64,000 nucleotides of DNA, taken from positions 4,340,001 to 4,404,000 of the forward strand of contig OY762511.1 in the NCBI GenBank assembly GCA_963665925.1, written 5' to 3'. Every line of letters starts with the position of its first letter. Position 1 is the stretch's first letter. This DNA comes from G963665925 sp963665925. GTDB lineage: Bacteria; Bacillota; Clostridia; Peptostreptococcales; Acidaminobacteraceae. A program made the position numbers and the translations under genes. The notes under the pieces are model-generated. The model made no database searches and was not told the origin of the DNA. It saw nothing but the letters and a program-made list of their open reading frames with translations. This document shows positions 33,861 to 41,517 of this stretch, piece after piece.

Positions 33861-34568
33861 CTAAAACGCAATCTCCGGATGGTCTATATCAAGAACGAAC
33901 ACGGTGCATGTTCCCCCTAGATTCTCTTCAACCGAAGTCTTCAAATAGTCTAGGGAAGCTTGAAAATCTGCAGCACGCGCCTGGTCTACTGACTCAACAC
34001 AAAGAAAAGCATTATTCGTTTCTTCTGTCAGCATGGTGCGCACTGCCTCACGCCAATTCCAGCATCGGCAAATGGCGCCGGCATCATCCTTATATATGAG
34101 TTCGCCTTCAAGCGGCGGCTCACTTTTATCACTACCCAGAGTCACAAAGCTTTCAGAACCAGCTGCAAGGGTCAAACGAATATCGCCTTCAAAAGTGTCC
34201 ATGTCTTCACCACCGTTTGGAAGTGCATACATCAAGGAACAAGAGTTGTATATGTCTACAAGTGGATTTATTGTGCCAATGGCATTCCCCTTGCTGACTC
34301 TTTTGAGCAGCGCTTCAATGGAAGACCGCGCTCCTTTTTTTGTCTTGAAGTTTTTAAAGGCTTCACGCCATACGCTTACAACTTGGTTTTCACTGAGCGT
34401 CTCGCATTCAATATGTGTCAAAGCTTCCTTTTGGCCCTTTAGCAGCATAGCTTCATAAGGCGCCTTATCGGCGTAGGTATTGTCAATGTCCCTTGCTATA
34501 ACAACGCCAATTTCCGCCTGTGGGAAAAGCTTCCAAAACGCCTCTTCAATTACAAACTTTTTCATTGT
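33861..34568 (-). CDS. B3/4 domain protein (PheT tRNA-editing-domain-like)
   Basis: About 235 residues from ATG 34568 (AGGAGGG 6 bases upstream; the longer frame upstream is the decayed hydrolase). The B3/4 domain is the editing module of phenylalanyl-tRNA synthetase beta. Here it is free-standing: SSIEALLKRVSKGNAIGTINPLVDIYNSCSLMYALPNGGEDMDTFEGDIRLTLAAGSESF, then EGELIYKDDAGAICRCWNWREAVRTML. Free-standing forms may hydrolyse mischarged Phe-tRNA, which is inference from the domain. It sits directly behind a hydrolase remnant. Confidence 0.88.
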   Translation of the reverse strand, partial: TMKKFVIEEAFWKLFPQAEIGVVIARDIDNTYADKAPYEAMLLKGQKEALTHIECETLSENQVVSVWREAFKNFKTKKGARSSIEALLKRVSKGNAIGTINPLVDIYNSCSLMYALPNGGEDMDTFEGDIRLTLAAGSESFVTLGSDKSEPPLEGELIYKDDAGAICRCWNWREAVRTMLTEETNNAFLCVESVDQARAADFQASLDYLKTSVEENLGGTCTVFVLDIDHPEIAF

Positions 34569-34576
34569 GCACCCTC

Positions 34577-34775
34577 CTATGACATAATTCTCAAACACCA
34601 CTCTGCTGTTCGCTCTGCAACTTGGTCCATATGCTCCTTGCACCCATGTCTTGCACCTTCTATCACAAGGAGTTCCGATGCTTCTGGAAGCAGATGCATA
34701 CCTTTTTTAACCTATCGCATAAAGATTACCTGCGAGTTACAGGCCTCTGACATTTTGAAATCTTATTTTTTCCAT
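34577..34775 (-). pseudogene. decayed alpha/beta-hydrolase gene with large internal deletion
   Basis: A good ribosome site (GAGGAG) precedes ATG 34773-34775. The reading starts MEKIRFQNVRGL, stop, LAGNLYAIG, stop: the N-terminus of an alpha/beta-hydrolase with an in-frame TAA. After a frame change the rest reads GMHLLPEASELLVIEGARHG, then CKEHMDQVAERTAEWCLRIMS and TAG at 34577-34579, which is a hydrolase C-terminus including the catalytic-His block (EGARHG). About 200 codons in between are missing. Both ends are recognisable, so this is a deletion pseudogene and not a short gene. Confidence 0.75.
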
Positions 34776-34807
34776 AGCAAAGGTCTCACTCCTCTAATTT
34801 CAAGATA

Positions 34808-35500
34808 CTAGGTCATTTCCAAATAGGCACGAATGAGGCCCCTTGCAAGACTTTTCGATGAATCGATAAAGGCAATATCTGAACGGTCCGGATCAAACAG
34901 CACATTCAAATCCGTACAGGCGATAATAATCTTTTCAATACCTTCTTCTCGTGCATGATTAATGAGTTCGTTCCACGCTTGACGTGCCGTATCCAGCGCC
35001 TTCTTACTTTTGATTTTCAAAATGATGTCATTTATAACAGGCTGCCAGCGCTCATCAAAATAGTATTCACAGGACATAGCTGATATGCCTTTTTGATATA
35101 GGCCTGACGCACGTGTTGTTTCAGTAGCAAATAGAGTTACCTTGGAGGACGGCGATAAGGCCCCCACCGTCAGGTCAATCATGTTAAGCACAGGCACTGT
35201 GACACCCTTCACAATATGGTCAAAGTAGACATGGGCACTGTTGCATGGAACAGCTATGAGATCGACCCCACAGCCCTCAAGCCGTTTCAGTCCCTCGGCA
35301 ATAGAGGCTTTCAGTTCCAGTTCATCGATTTCCCGATCAATGTAAAAGGGTGTCGGCAATACGTAGATTATCATATGCGGATAGTCGATATCATGCACCG
35401 CACCATACTGGCTCTGACATTCATCCAGAACCAGCTCAAGGAATGGACTTGTAGACCTCGGTCCCATTCCGGCAAGAATTCCGATTGTTGTTTTCTTCAT
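34808..35500 (-). CDS. aspartate/glutamate racemase family protein
   Basis: 230 residues from ATG 35500 (GGGAGG 6 bases upstream). Cofactor-independent racemase fold: GILAGMGPRSTSPFLELV at the N-terminus, first catalytic Cys in VPCNSAHVYFD (about residue 84), second in KIIIACTDLNVLF (about 192). Both Cys are present, so racemisation of Asp, Glu or a related amino acid is expected. Length normal. Single gene. Confidence 0.9.
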   Translation of the reverse strand: MKKTTIGILAGMGPRSTSPFLELVLDECQSQYGAVHDIDYPHMIIYVLPTPFYIDREIDELELKASIAEGLKRLEGCGVDLIAVPCNSAHVYFDHIVKGVTVPVLNMIDLTVGALSPSSKVTLFATETTRASGLYQKGISAMSCEYYFDERWQPVINDIILKIKSKKALDTARQAWNELINHAREEGIEKIIIACTDLNVLFDPDRSDIAFIDSSKSLARGLIRAYLEMT

Positions 35501-35605
35501 TGATTGCCTCCCATTTCCGAATATAGCCACTCTTTAATGCCAAGTCGATGCTTAATCTTAATTTCTATCAGCTCAGTAATATTATACCATTTGAATTATA
35601 TTAAA

Positions 35606-35628
35606 ATACCCCTTTCGAAAAAGGGGTA
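35606..35628. terminator. terminator downstream of the methyltransferase gene
   Basis: ATACCCCTTT pairs with AAAGGGGTAT around CGAA; A/T-rich on both sides. It ends the minus-strand methyltransferase gene. Confidence 0.75.
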
Positions 35629-35693
35629 TCCCAGCCTGTAGAAAAACGCCGAAATACTGCGTTGCTGGATAAAAGGGTGATCACTTTATATTT

Positions 35694-36557
35694 TTATAGC
35701 GCCGAAGACTGTGTCACGGCCTCAACCGTTTGTGTGTTTTCAAGAGATTTTCTTAGACCTATGAACTCATTGAGTTTGGGCTGTGTGTTAAAAATGCGCT
35801 CGAGGGCATCATACTCTTGATTTTTCTGCATGGCCTTCTCAGAGCTTACTGTCCCAATACGCGTCGCTCGAACCATAATATTCTTTGGCGTGTGACTCGA
35901 CGGTACATATTCAAACAGACTCACCTTATAACCCTGTGACTCCAGCACAAGGGCACGCATGGAGTCCGCAACCATGTCACTCAGTCTCTCCTTGTAAATA
36001 CCATGCTTTGTAATGGAACCCAGCCCATGATGCTTCATCGATTCACGCACGCTGTGCTGACAGCATGATACCGTAAGAATGAACTTGGATTTCTCAAGCA
36101 CACCCTTGGCAATGGTCATATCTGTTGCGGTATCGCAGGCATGCAAGCTGTAAACTATATCCGGGTTCTCTTTAAACTCAACCTTGAAAATGTCTGAACA
36201 GATAAAATTCATATTTTCAAAACCAAGCACCTCTGCAGCCCGCTTAGAAGTCTCTATAACCTGCTCGTTGTAGTCTATACAGCAAAACCGGACCTTCCGA
36301 TTCTGCACCTGTGTGAAGTAATAGTTTGCAATGAAGGATAAATAGCTCTTTCCGCAGGCGCAGTCCACCAGCAGGATTTCCCGCTTTGTTGACAATTTGT
36401 CCAGTGCCTTTTCCAAATGATTGATAAAACTGAAAACCTGCTCATACTTTTTGCGTCTTTCCTTGTAATCATCACCATTTGGATTCTTCAAACCGATTTC
36501 ACTTAATACTCTATTTAAATTGTTGCAGTCAATCCATTCGTTATTTTTACTGTGCAT
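35694..36557 (-). CDS. class I methyltransferase (Methyltransf_32-like)
   Basis: About 287 residues. ATG 36557 is preferred (AAAGGA 11 bases upstream). Motif I is ILLVDCACGKSYLSF (about 62-76), motif II FCCIDYNEQVIE; later DIVYSLHACDTATDMTIAKGV and the ILTVSCCQHS block match the family related to human GSTCD, where LHACDTATD and PCCQ-like motifs are typical. Targets are unknown; an RNA or small-molecule substrate is possible. Single gene with its own terminator. Confidence 0.85.
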   Translation of the reverse strand: MHSKNNEWIDCNNLNRVLSEIGLKNPNGDDYKERRKKYEQVFSFINHLEKALDKLSTKREILLVDCACGKSYLSFIANYYFTQVQNRKVRFCCIDYNEQVIETSKRAAEVLGFENMNFICSDIFKVEFKENPDIVYSLHACDTATDMTIAKGVLEKSKFILTVSCCQHSVRESMKHHGLGSITKHGIYKERLSDMVADSMRALVLESQGYKVSLFEYVPSSHTPKNIMVRATRIGTVSSEKAMQKNQEYDALERIFNTQPKLNEFIGLRKSLENTQTVEAVTQSSAL

Positions 36558-37091
36558 ATTTCCAACCATCCTTTATTCGTGTTAATACTCAAACCAGCCA
36601 ATTCGTTTCTGTTCTAAAAATTGGTAACAAAAAAGTAGCCTTGAAAAGGTAATCATTAACATCTGAAAATTGGACAGCACAACTAAGACAATCAAATACG
36701 GTCTGATTGCAATTACATTGTCCAATATTCAGCTGTTAACTTTTACACTTTTCCAAGCTACTTATGTTATTTGGAGTACCATAACACTAAGTGGTCGGAT
36801 AACATTCCACCTTTTGTATCATTAAATTAATTTTGTCGTTTTCATGAATAGTATGCCACTTGGTAACTACCTTGTCAACACCTATCATATTTTCACAGTC
36901 AATAAACATCTTCAAAATTTGAGCGCCCCATTATTGATAACAGAACGCTTCTTACGCTTTAGCTTGTCTTCATATTTTAAGGGAAAAGCACCCCGCACAT
37001 ACGTTCTAAGGAATCAAGTCTGTTATTGCACTTATTTTCCCTTTATACTTAGAGTGTCTTCTTAATAAACGCATAATCGAAAGGATTCAAT
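36558..37091. other. intergenic stretch dominated by a long inverted repeat
   Basis: No gene recognised. The stretch holds the 131-bp inverted repeat at 36633-36763. The remainder up to the DUF2164 gene (including short frames around 36844-37065) shows no ribosome sites or family resemblance. Confidence 0.5.
36633..36763. repeat. 131-bp imperfect inverted repeat
   Basis: The left arm 36633-36676 starts AAGTAGCC and ends AATTGGACA. The right arm 36719-36763 reads, on the other strand, AAGTAGCTTGGAAAAG and ends AATATTGGACA. About 38 of 46 aligned positions match, with a loop of about 42 bases. The size, terminal symmetry and location in a gene-free stretch suggest a miniature inverted-repeat element or a structured RNA. 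It lacks a T run, so it is not a simple terminator. Confidence 0.75.
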
Positions 37092-37337
37092 ATGTCTAAA
37101 ATCAAACTCACCGAACGTATTCACGACCAAATCATCTATGATCTGCAGACATACTTTGAAGCAGAACAAGAACATACCCTTACTAACTTAAACGCCGAAC
37201 TGCTCCTCGACTTTATACTGAATACAGTTGGTCCCATGATTTACAATCAGGCGCTGATTGATGCGCACAGACTGATGACTGAAAAAGCAGACGATATTTA
37301 CTTGCTCGAACTGGAAGATACGGAGTTTGGAAAATAA
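37092..37337 (+). CDS. DUF2164 family protein
   Basis: 81 residues, AAAGGATT upstream of ATG 37092. The whole length fits DUF2164: IKLTERIHDQIIYDLQTYFEAE, then LNAELLLDFILNTVGPMIYNQALIDAHRLM (LLDF...GP.IYNQ..DA is the family hallmark). All-helical small protein of unknown function, widespread in Firmicutes and proteobacteria. Convergent with the phosphoesterase gene. Confidence 0.88.
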   Translation: MSKIKLTERIHDQIIYDLQTYFEAEQEHTLTNLNAELLLDFILNTVGPMIYNQALIDAHRLMTEKADDIYLLELEDTEFGK

Positions 37338-37385
37338 AAGATCATAAATCTTCTGAAGGGCATATTTGAGATGTTTCATATGCAT

Positions 37386-38249
37386 TCAAATGGTTCTATA
37401 AATATCAATGGGAACCCACTCTTCTTCAGTCAGCTTCCACACCTCATTTGGAATATACTTATACTCCGTATACCCTTGATTCGAAGCATTCTCAACTGCC
37501 CTTTTTATAAAGTCAATATTTCTGTTCGCTCCACTTTTAAGACTTTCAACAATCAGCCTCGGCCATATGCCTGCTGCTTCAAACAGACCACTATTTTCAA
37601 AATGTCTCTCCAGTTCAGAAATATCATACTTGATACGTTTGAGTTCAGCTTTCCACGCTTTGTCTTCCCACTTCAATATGGCGAACTCAGCGGCACTCTC
37701 CTCATTAAATGAAACCCCAAGTGCACCCGGGTTTACAATCAGTTTTCCCTCTACATGTGTCGTCCAGGGCACGTGGGTGTGTGCACAAATGAGCACCTGC
37801 TCCTCCATCTGACGCATGATTTCCACATTCCTGTCCGCCTTATGTTCATAGAGGTGCTCATACATATTGTCAGGCGATCCATGCACGACTCTGATTTTAT
37901 CGCAGCCCTCAATAGAAATTGATGCCTGTTCAGAGAGATTCTTTATAAAATCAATGCACTTGGCATCGAGCTGGTCTCGCGTCCATATGACAGAGGCAAG
38001 CTGATCGTGGGCATACCAGTCTGTTGCCGTGTCATCAATTGTTTCAAGCACATAGGCTTCTCTATTGCCCTTTATGAACCATCCATTCAACCCGGATATC
38101 GTCTTAAGCACCTCTTTGGGTCTTGGGCAATCGCTGATATGATCTCCCGCTATGATAAAGTGTGTCACCTTCTCTTTTTCTAAATAATCAAGTACTGCCT
38201 GCAGGGCAGTCATATTTCCATGAATATCTGCAAGGACTGCAATTTTCAT
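37386..38249 (-). CDS. metallophosphoesterase (calcineurin-like, YfcE/ApaH-type)
   Basis: 287 residues. Metal ligands of the calcineurin fold: LADIHGN (residues 5-11), AGDHISD (about 34-40), GNRE (about 61-64; the usual GNH/GNC position), VVHGSP and CAHTHVPW (about 165-172). The C-terminal 100 residues extend beyond the phosphoesterase core and are shared with a subset of clostridial homologues. Substrate (cyclic nucleotide, dinucleotide or protein) cannot be told. Confidence 0.88.
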   Translation of the reverse strand: MKIAVLADIHGNMTALQAVLDYLEKEKVTHFIIAGDHISDCPRPKEVLKTISGLNGWFIKGNREAYVLETIDDTATDWYAHDQLASVIWTRDQLDAKCIDFIKNLSEQASISIEGCDKIRVVHGSPDNMYEHLYEHKADRNVEIMRQMEEQVLICAHTHVPWTTHVEGKLIVNPGALGVSFNEESAAEFAILKWEDKAWKAELKRIKYDISELERHFENSGLFEAAGIWPRLIVESLKSGANRNIDFIKRAVENASNQGYTEYKYIPNEVWKLTEEEWVPIDIYRTI

Positions 38250-38320
38250 GAGGACCTTCCTTGTCTATAAACTTGTCTTTGATGATAATAAAACCTGTAA
38301 AACAAACTACCAGTTAATCC

Positions 38321-38782
38321 TTAGAGTGTCAAATAGGCAATCTCTTTTTCTACTTCAAACCCCATTTTCTCATAAATCTCTTTAGAACGCACATTTTCAG
38401 TCCAGTAGTCCAGGCCTACACGTTCAATGCCTCTTTCCCTGGAAAACTCTTTTACAGCTCCAATCAGACCCTTGCCAATACCTCTTCCCTGAAAATCACG
38501 GTTTACAGCTATCTGGTGAATATACACGTAATCTCTTGAAAAACTAAAGGCCGTTTCCAAGCGCCGCACTTCCTCGAACCAGATATAACCTATTGGCACA
38601 CCCTCTTCTTCACCCACTAGAAAATGATGATTCTCCTTATTGATAACTTGACTGAAATAGTCATAAACGGCCTCAAAGTCGTAGGGTTTGAAAACTTCAG
38701 GATACATCCTGCTATGTATGGTTTGTACATTTTCATTCAGCACTGCAATCTCTTTCGGATCACTCACTTTTTTGAGTTCCAT
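38321..38782 (-). CDS. GNAT-family N-acetyltransferase
   Basis: 153 residues from ATG 38782 (GGAGG 8 bases upstream). Core: YIHQIAVNRDFQGRGIGKGLIGAVKEFSRERGIERVGLDYWTENVRSKEIYEKMGFEVEKE; the acetyl-CoA loop QGRGIGK is intact. Similar to RimI-like GNATs, but without a specific clue to the substrate. One of several unrelated GNAT genes in this region. Confidence 0.88.
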   Translation of the reverse strand: MELKKVSDPKEIAVLNENVQTIHSRMYPEVFKPYDFEAVYDYFSQVINKENHHFLVGEEEGVPIGYIWFEEVRRLETAFSFSRDYVYIHQIAVNRDFQGRGIGKGLIGAVKEFSRERGIERVGLDYWTENVRSKEIYEKMGFEVEKEIAYLTL

Positions 38783-38846
38783 AATACATGCCTCCAATAG
38801 CTGCTAACTCAGGTTCACATTCTCATATCTCTGTCTGATTTCTTCA

Positions 38847-39269
38847 TCACATACCGCGTTTTGCCAATGGATGCGTTTCATTTAGCTGGAGCAGGTCCCA
38901 CAGATTCCCGTAAAGGTCCTTAAATACTGCCACCATCCCATAGTCTGCCTCTTTGGGCTCACGAACGAACTCTATGCCTTCTGCCAGCATGTCATTGTAG
39001 TCTCGCCAAAAGTCATCTGTATTCAAAAACAAAAAGACTCTGCCTCCAGACTGATTGCCTACGAAATCTTGCTGAACTGGTTTTGAAGCCCTTGCAAGAA
39101 GGATTGTTGTTCCCTTAGAACCAGGTGGTGAAACAACCACCCAGCGTTTATCCTGCTCCGGCTGATATGTATCTTCAATAAGTTCAAATTTGAGTTTTTT
39201 GGTATAAAAGTCTATTGCCTCGTCATAATCTCTAACGACAAGCGCGATATGTACAATGGATTGGACCAT
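38847..39269 (-). CDS. VOC-family (glyoxalase/bleomycin-resistance fold) protein
   Basis: 140 residues from ATG 39269 (GAGGAGG 8 bases upstream). Starts SIVHIALVVRDYDEAIDFYTKKLKFELIED, and continues RWVVVSPPGSKGTTILLARAS, EGIEFVREPKEADYGMVAVFKDLYGNLWDLLQL, which is the paired beta-alpha-beta-beta-beta pattern of single-chain VOC proteins. Metal ligands of this fold (H8, E near the end) are partly conserved. Substrate unknown. Confidence 0.88.
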   Translation of the reverse strand: MVQSIVHIALVVRDYDEAIDFYTKKLKFELIEDTYQPEQDKRWVVVSPPGSKGTTILLARASKPVQQDFVGNQSGGRVFLFLNTDDFWRDYNDMLAEGIEFVREPKEADYGMVAVFKDLYGNLWDLLQLNETHPLAKRGM

Positions 39270-39325
39270 TACAGCGAACCTCCTCATTTCTACTAAGCTC
39301 CTGGCGATTTCAAATTCTCCAGGTG

Positions 39326-39757
39326 TCACATGTTCAGTTCATCGATTACACGATTTCGGTAGATCAGGTCATCTCTTTCTTCAAAGCCTACTGAGGACCA
39401 AAATGCATTTCCAAGATGATTGCTTTTAAACACGACAAGGGCAGCCTTCTTTATGCATTCATCTTCTAGTGCCTGTAAGGCTGCTTCAACAAGAGCTCTA
39501 CCAATTCCTAGTTCCCTATGTTTCATTGAAACCGCGGTGTGATAGATGTATCCTCTTCGACCGTCGTGTCCACATAAAATTACACCTGTGACCACACCCT
39601 CAACTCTGCAGACAAAACTTGTGGTCGGATTGCGTTTCAAGAACTTGTCTATTCCTGCTTTTGAATCATCTAAAGACCGCATGCCCATGCCTGCGGTATT
39701 TGCCCAAAGTGCATATGCTTCTTCATAATCGCTGATTGTCATAACATCAATTTTCAT
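39326..39757 (-). CDS. GNAT-family N-acetyltransferase
   Basis: 143 residues from ATG 39757 (GGAGGTG 5 bases upstream). Core: GYIYHTAVSMKHRELGIGRALVEAALQALEDECIKKAALVVFKSNHLGNAFWSSVGFEERDDLIYRNRVI. The Q/RxxGxG/A loop reads HRELGIGR. YjdJ/YpeA-like small GNAT of unknown substrate. Read just before the VOC gene with a 56-base gap. Confidence 0.88.
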   Translation of the reverse strand: MKIDVMTISDYEEAYALWANTAGMGMRSLDDSKAGIDKFLKRNPTTSFVCRVEGVVTGVILCGHDGRRGYIYHTAVSMKHRELGIGRALVEAALQALEDECIKKAALVVFKSNHLGNAFWSSVGFEERDDLIYRNRVIDELNM

Positions 39758-39931
39758 TTTCCACCTCCGGCTCATGGTTCCAGTCATTTTTTTACAAGCA
39801 CAGCATGCTCAAGCAATGCTTCAAATTGTATCCTTCAGATTTTTTTATTTCGATTGAAATGAATGACCTCCTCTTTGAACATCATTTGGCTTCATGTTAT
39901 TCGCAAGGAAATACCGATTTCGTAAAGAAAA

Positions 39932-39953
39932 GCCTCATTGAAAGCAATGAGGC
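39932..39953 (-). terminator. terminator after yjdF
   Basis: GCCTCATTG (39932-39940) pairs with CAATGAGGC (39945-39953); the minus strand continues TTTTCTTTACG. Confidence 0.75.
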
Positions 39954-39999
39954 ATGGGATACAGTTTTGCATTATGACACGCAGAGCCTTGATCGATAC

Positions 40000-40422
40000 T
40001 TAGTGACCGCGCTTTTTTTGCTTTTTCTTCAGCTGTTTCATTTCAAACTCGATTTTTTTCTGCAGCATGCGTTCTGCCTTGGCAGATTGCTTTCGCTGTA
40101 CTTTGTTCGCTTCCCGCTGCATTTGAATTGCTTCCTGTGCTTTTGTCCTAATGCCATGTGCTTGTGTTGCTTTTTGGATTTGACGCTTGAGCCTTTTGGG
40201 ATTAACGCGCTTATTGACTTCTCCTAGATCTTGAACTGGTGCTGAAAACTTAAGATCTGCGTACCGATTCAGTACGAAATCATAGATTTCCTGGTCCTTA
40301 GGTTCAGACCCGAAAGTGACTCTGCACACCTGCAGTGCGCCATCTTCAGTCCGTTCAAAAACCCCTACCCAAAATGGTGCATCAAAATAAACCGTTAACT
40401 GTCCTCTTAAAAAAATGCGCAT
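40000..40422 (-). CDS. yjdF: YjdF family protein (DUF2992)
   Basis: 140 residues. N-terminal half is the YjdF domain (LTVYFDAPFWVGVFERTEDGALQVCRVTFGSEPKDQEIYDFVLNRYADLKFS), then a very basic helical tail (KRLKRQIQKATQAHGIRTKAQEAIQMQREANKVQRKQ, ending KKKQKKRGH). Family role unknown. In Firmicutes the gene is commonly preceded by the yjdF riboswitch, which responds to azaaromatic compounds, and a structured leader is present here. Likely a response to toxic aromatic compounds. Confidence 0.93.
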   Translation of the reverse strand: MRIFLRGQLTVYFDAPFWVGVFERTEDGALQVCRVTFGSEPKDQEIYDFVLNRYADLKFSAPVQDLGEVNKRVNPKRLKRQIQKATQAHGIRTKAQEAIQMQREANKVQRKQSAKAERMLQKKIEFEMKQLKKKQKKRGH

Positions 40423-40444
40423 TGATTCCCTCCTAGTTATTCAG

Positions 40445-40535
40445 CATTTTTTCAAGAACGGACAACCCAGGAGGGCAGGTTACTGACGGTTTCACCCGCA
40501 TCCGGACTACCAACCGGATTGTGTTTTTATCTTGA
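40445..40535 (-). ncRNA. probable yjdF riboswitch
   Basis: The minus-strand leader of yjdF is structured. ATCCGG...CCGGAT forms a hairpin (plus 40500-40519), followed by GGGTGAAACCGTCAG and CCTGCCCTCCTGGG that can pair locally, ending shortly before the AGGAGGG ribosome site. A promoter with -35 TTGGAA and -10 GATAAA at 17-base spacing lies just upstream. Known yjdF riboswitches sit in this position and control translation. The call rests mainly on position and visible stems. Confidence 0.7.
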
Positions 40536-40624
40536 GCTTCTTTGTACATTCCAAGTTTAACACAGATTAAAACCCTATGTGTGCAGGAATTTCAAAAAAA
40601 TTCTAAATAGGATGCACGCAGCTT

Positions 40625-40792
40625 TTATTTGGCAGTATAGTAACACCTTTTAGGTGAATAAATTTTGTCACTCTTTTTCAGCAAGGTAATGATTTTGCCA
40701 ATTTCCTTCTTGTCCATTCCAAGTCTATCTGCAACTTCACCTGGACGCATGGGCTCATTTTCCTTGAACACATTCAATACTTGCTCGACCAT
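40625..40792 (-). CDS. small winged-helix regulator
   Basis: 55 residues from ATG 40792 (AGGAGCC 6 bases upstream). A single helix-turn-helix fills it: MVEQVLNVFKENEPMRPGEVADRLGMDKKEIGKIITLLKKSDKIYSPKRCYYTAK. It belongs to a common clostridial group of about 60-residue wHTH proteins; the Cys in KRCYY is conserved in those I know. It lies 46 bases downstream of the FMN-binding gene on the same strand and may share its transcript. Confidence 0.75.
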   Translation of the reverse strand: MVEQVLNVFKENEPMRPGEVADRLGMDKKEIGKIITLLKKSDKIYSPKRCYYTAK

Positions 40793-40837
40793 ATTTGAGG
40801 CTCCTAACCTAATCATAAAAGGGGAAAACGTCAGACA

Positions 40838-41212
40838 TTAAAGCATTTGCTTAGCGCTGTCCACTGTTACTTCGAAAACACGTGTAAGGAATGAGAACTT
40901 CTCTTTCATCATGTCATATTCCTCACCTTCACTGACAAAACGCGCTGTTCCATTAACAATAAAGCCTGTTCCTGGATATTCATTATAGCCTTCAACATTC
41001 TTGCTTCCCAGAGCAATCTTCACCTGGCTGTTAACCGCTACATTTTTTTCTGTTCTCTTAAATGCATACGCCGGGATAAGCAGTCTGTTCTCGCCTGCCA
41101 TAACTACAAAAGAGTTCCATGTGTTCACGACATGCGGTTCACCTTCACCCCACGATACGATTGATACAACACCCTCATTTGTCAGTACTTCTTGGAATTT
41201 TTCTGTAAACAT
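40838..41212 (-). CDS. pyridoxamine-phosphate-oxidase-like FMN-binding protein
   Basis: 124 residues. Split-barrel flavin fold: EVLTNEGVVSIVSWGEGEPHVVNTWNSFVVMAGENRLLIPAYAFKRTEKNVAVNSQVKIALGSKN, then GYNEYPGTGFIVNGTARFV. Many small members bind FMN, F420 or haem; here the substrate is unknown. Divergent from an Rrf2 regulator across a 305-base region rich in TATC/GATA repeats, suggesting joint control. Confidence 0.85.
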   Translation of the reverse strand: MFTEKFQEVLTNEGVVSIVSWGEGEPHVVNTWNSFVVMAGENRLLIPAYAFKRTEKNVAVNSQVKIALGSKNVEGYNEYPGTGFIVNGTARFVSEGEEYDMMKEKFSFLTRVFEVTVDSAKQML

Positions 41213-41517
41213 AGTTTTTTCTCCTCATCTTTGCGATTTTAATATAGATATTTTTTATCGTAGATATATTTTATCTCCGATAGTTTGTATCTAGATAATA
41301 CAATCCTATGCCACACTTGTCAAGCGTCATATTTCAAATAAACAGATTTTTCTATGAAGATCGTCCTTGAATCTAGCACCTTAACAACTTGAAATTTATC
41401 TGGTATTATGATAGATAATGATTATCTACGATTATTCATATCTTTATTGTTAAATAGATTGCCCGTGTGAAAGCCCACAGTCCATTTGGGGCCCGACCAC
41501 TTCAGGAGGGATGTACA
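41213..41517. other. divergent control region with GATA/TATC-rich dyads
   Basis: Contains a TATCTAGATA palindrome (41288-41297) near the FMN-binding gene, further TATC/GATA runs at 41240-41281, and a perfect 8-1-8 dyad at 41412-41428 near the Rrf2 gene. No coding region. The dyad resembles a Fur/PerR-type 7-1-7 box, and Rrf2 operators are the alternative. Confidence 0.5.
41412..41428. promoter_or_regulatory. Fur/PerR-box-like dyad
   Basis: TAGATAATGATTATCTA. The central AGATAATGATTATCT matches the Fur-family 7-1-7 consensus TGATAATnATTATCA except for its outer bases. It lies about 90 bases upstream of the Rrf2 start. Confidence 0.55.

Noticed and set aside
39805..40227. 140-codon plus-strand frame opposite yjdF
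   Set aside because: Lies antisense to the lysine-rich tail of YjdF, has no ribosome site, and gives a Phe/Leu-rich product typical of the complement of Lys-rich coding.
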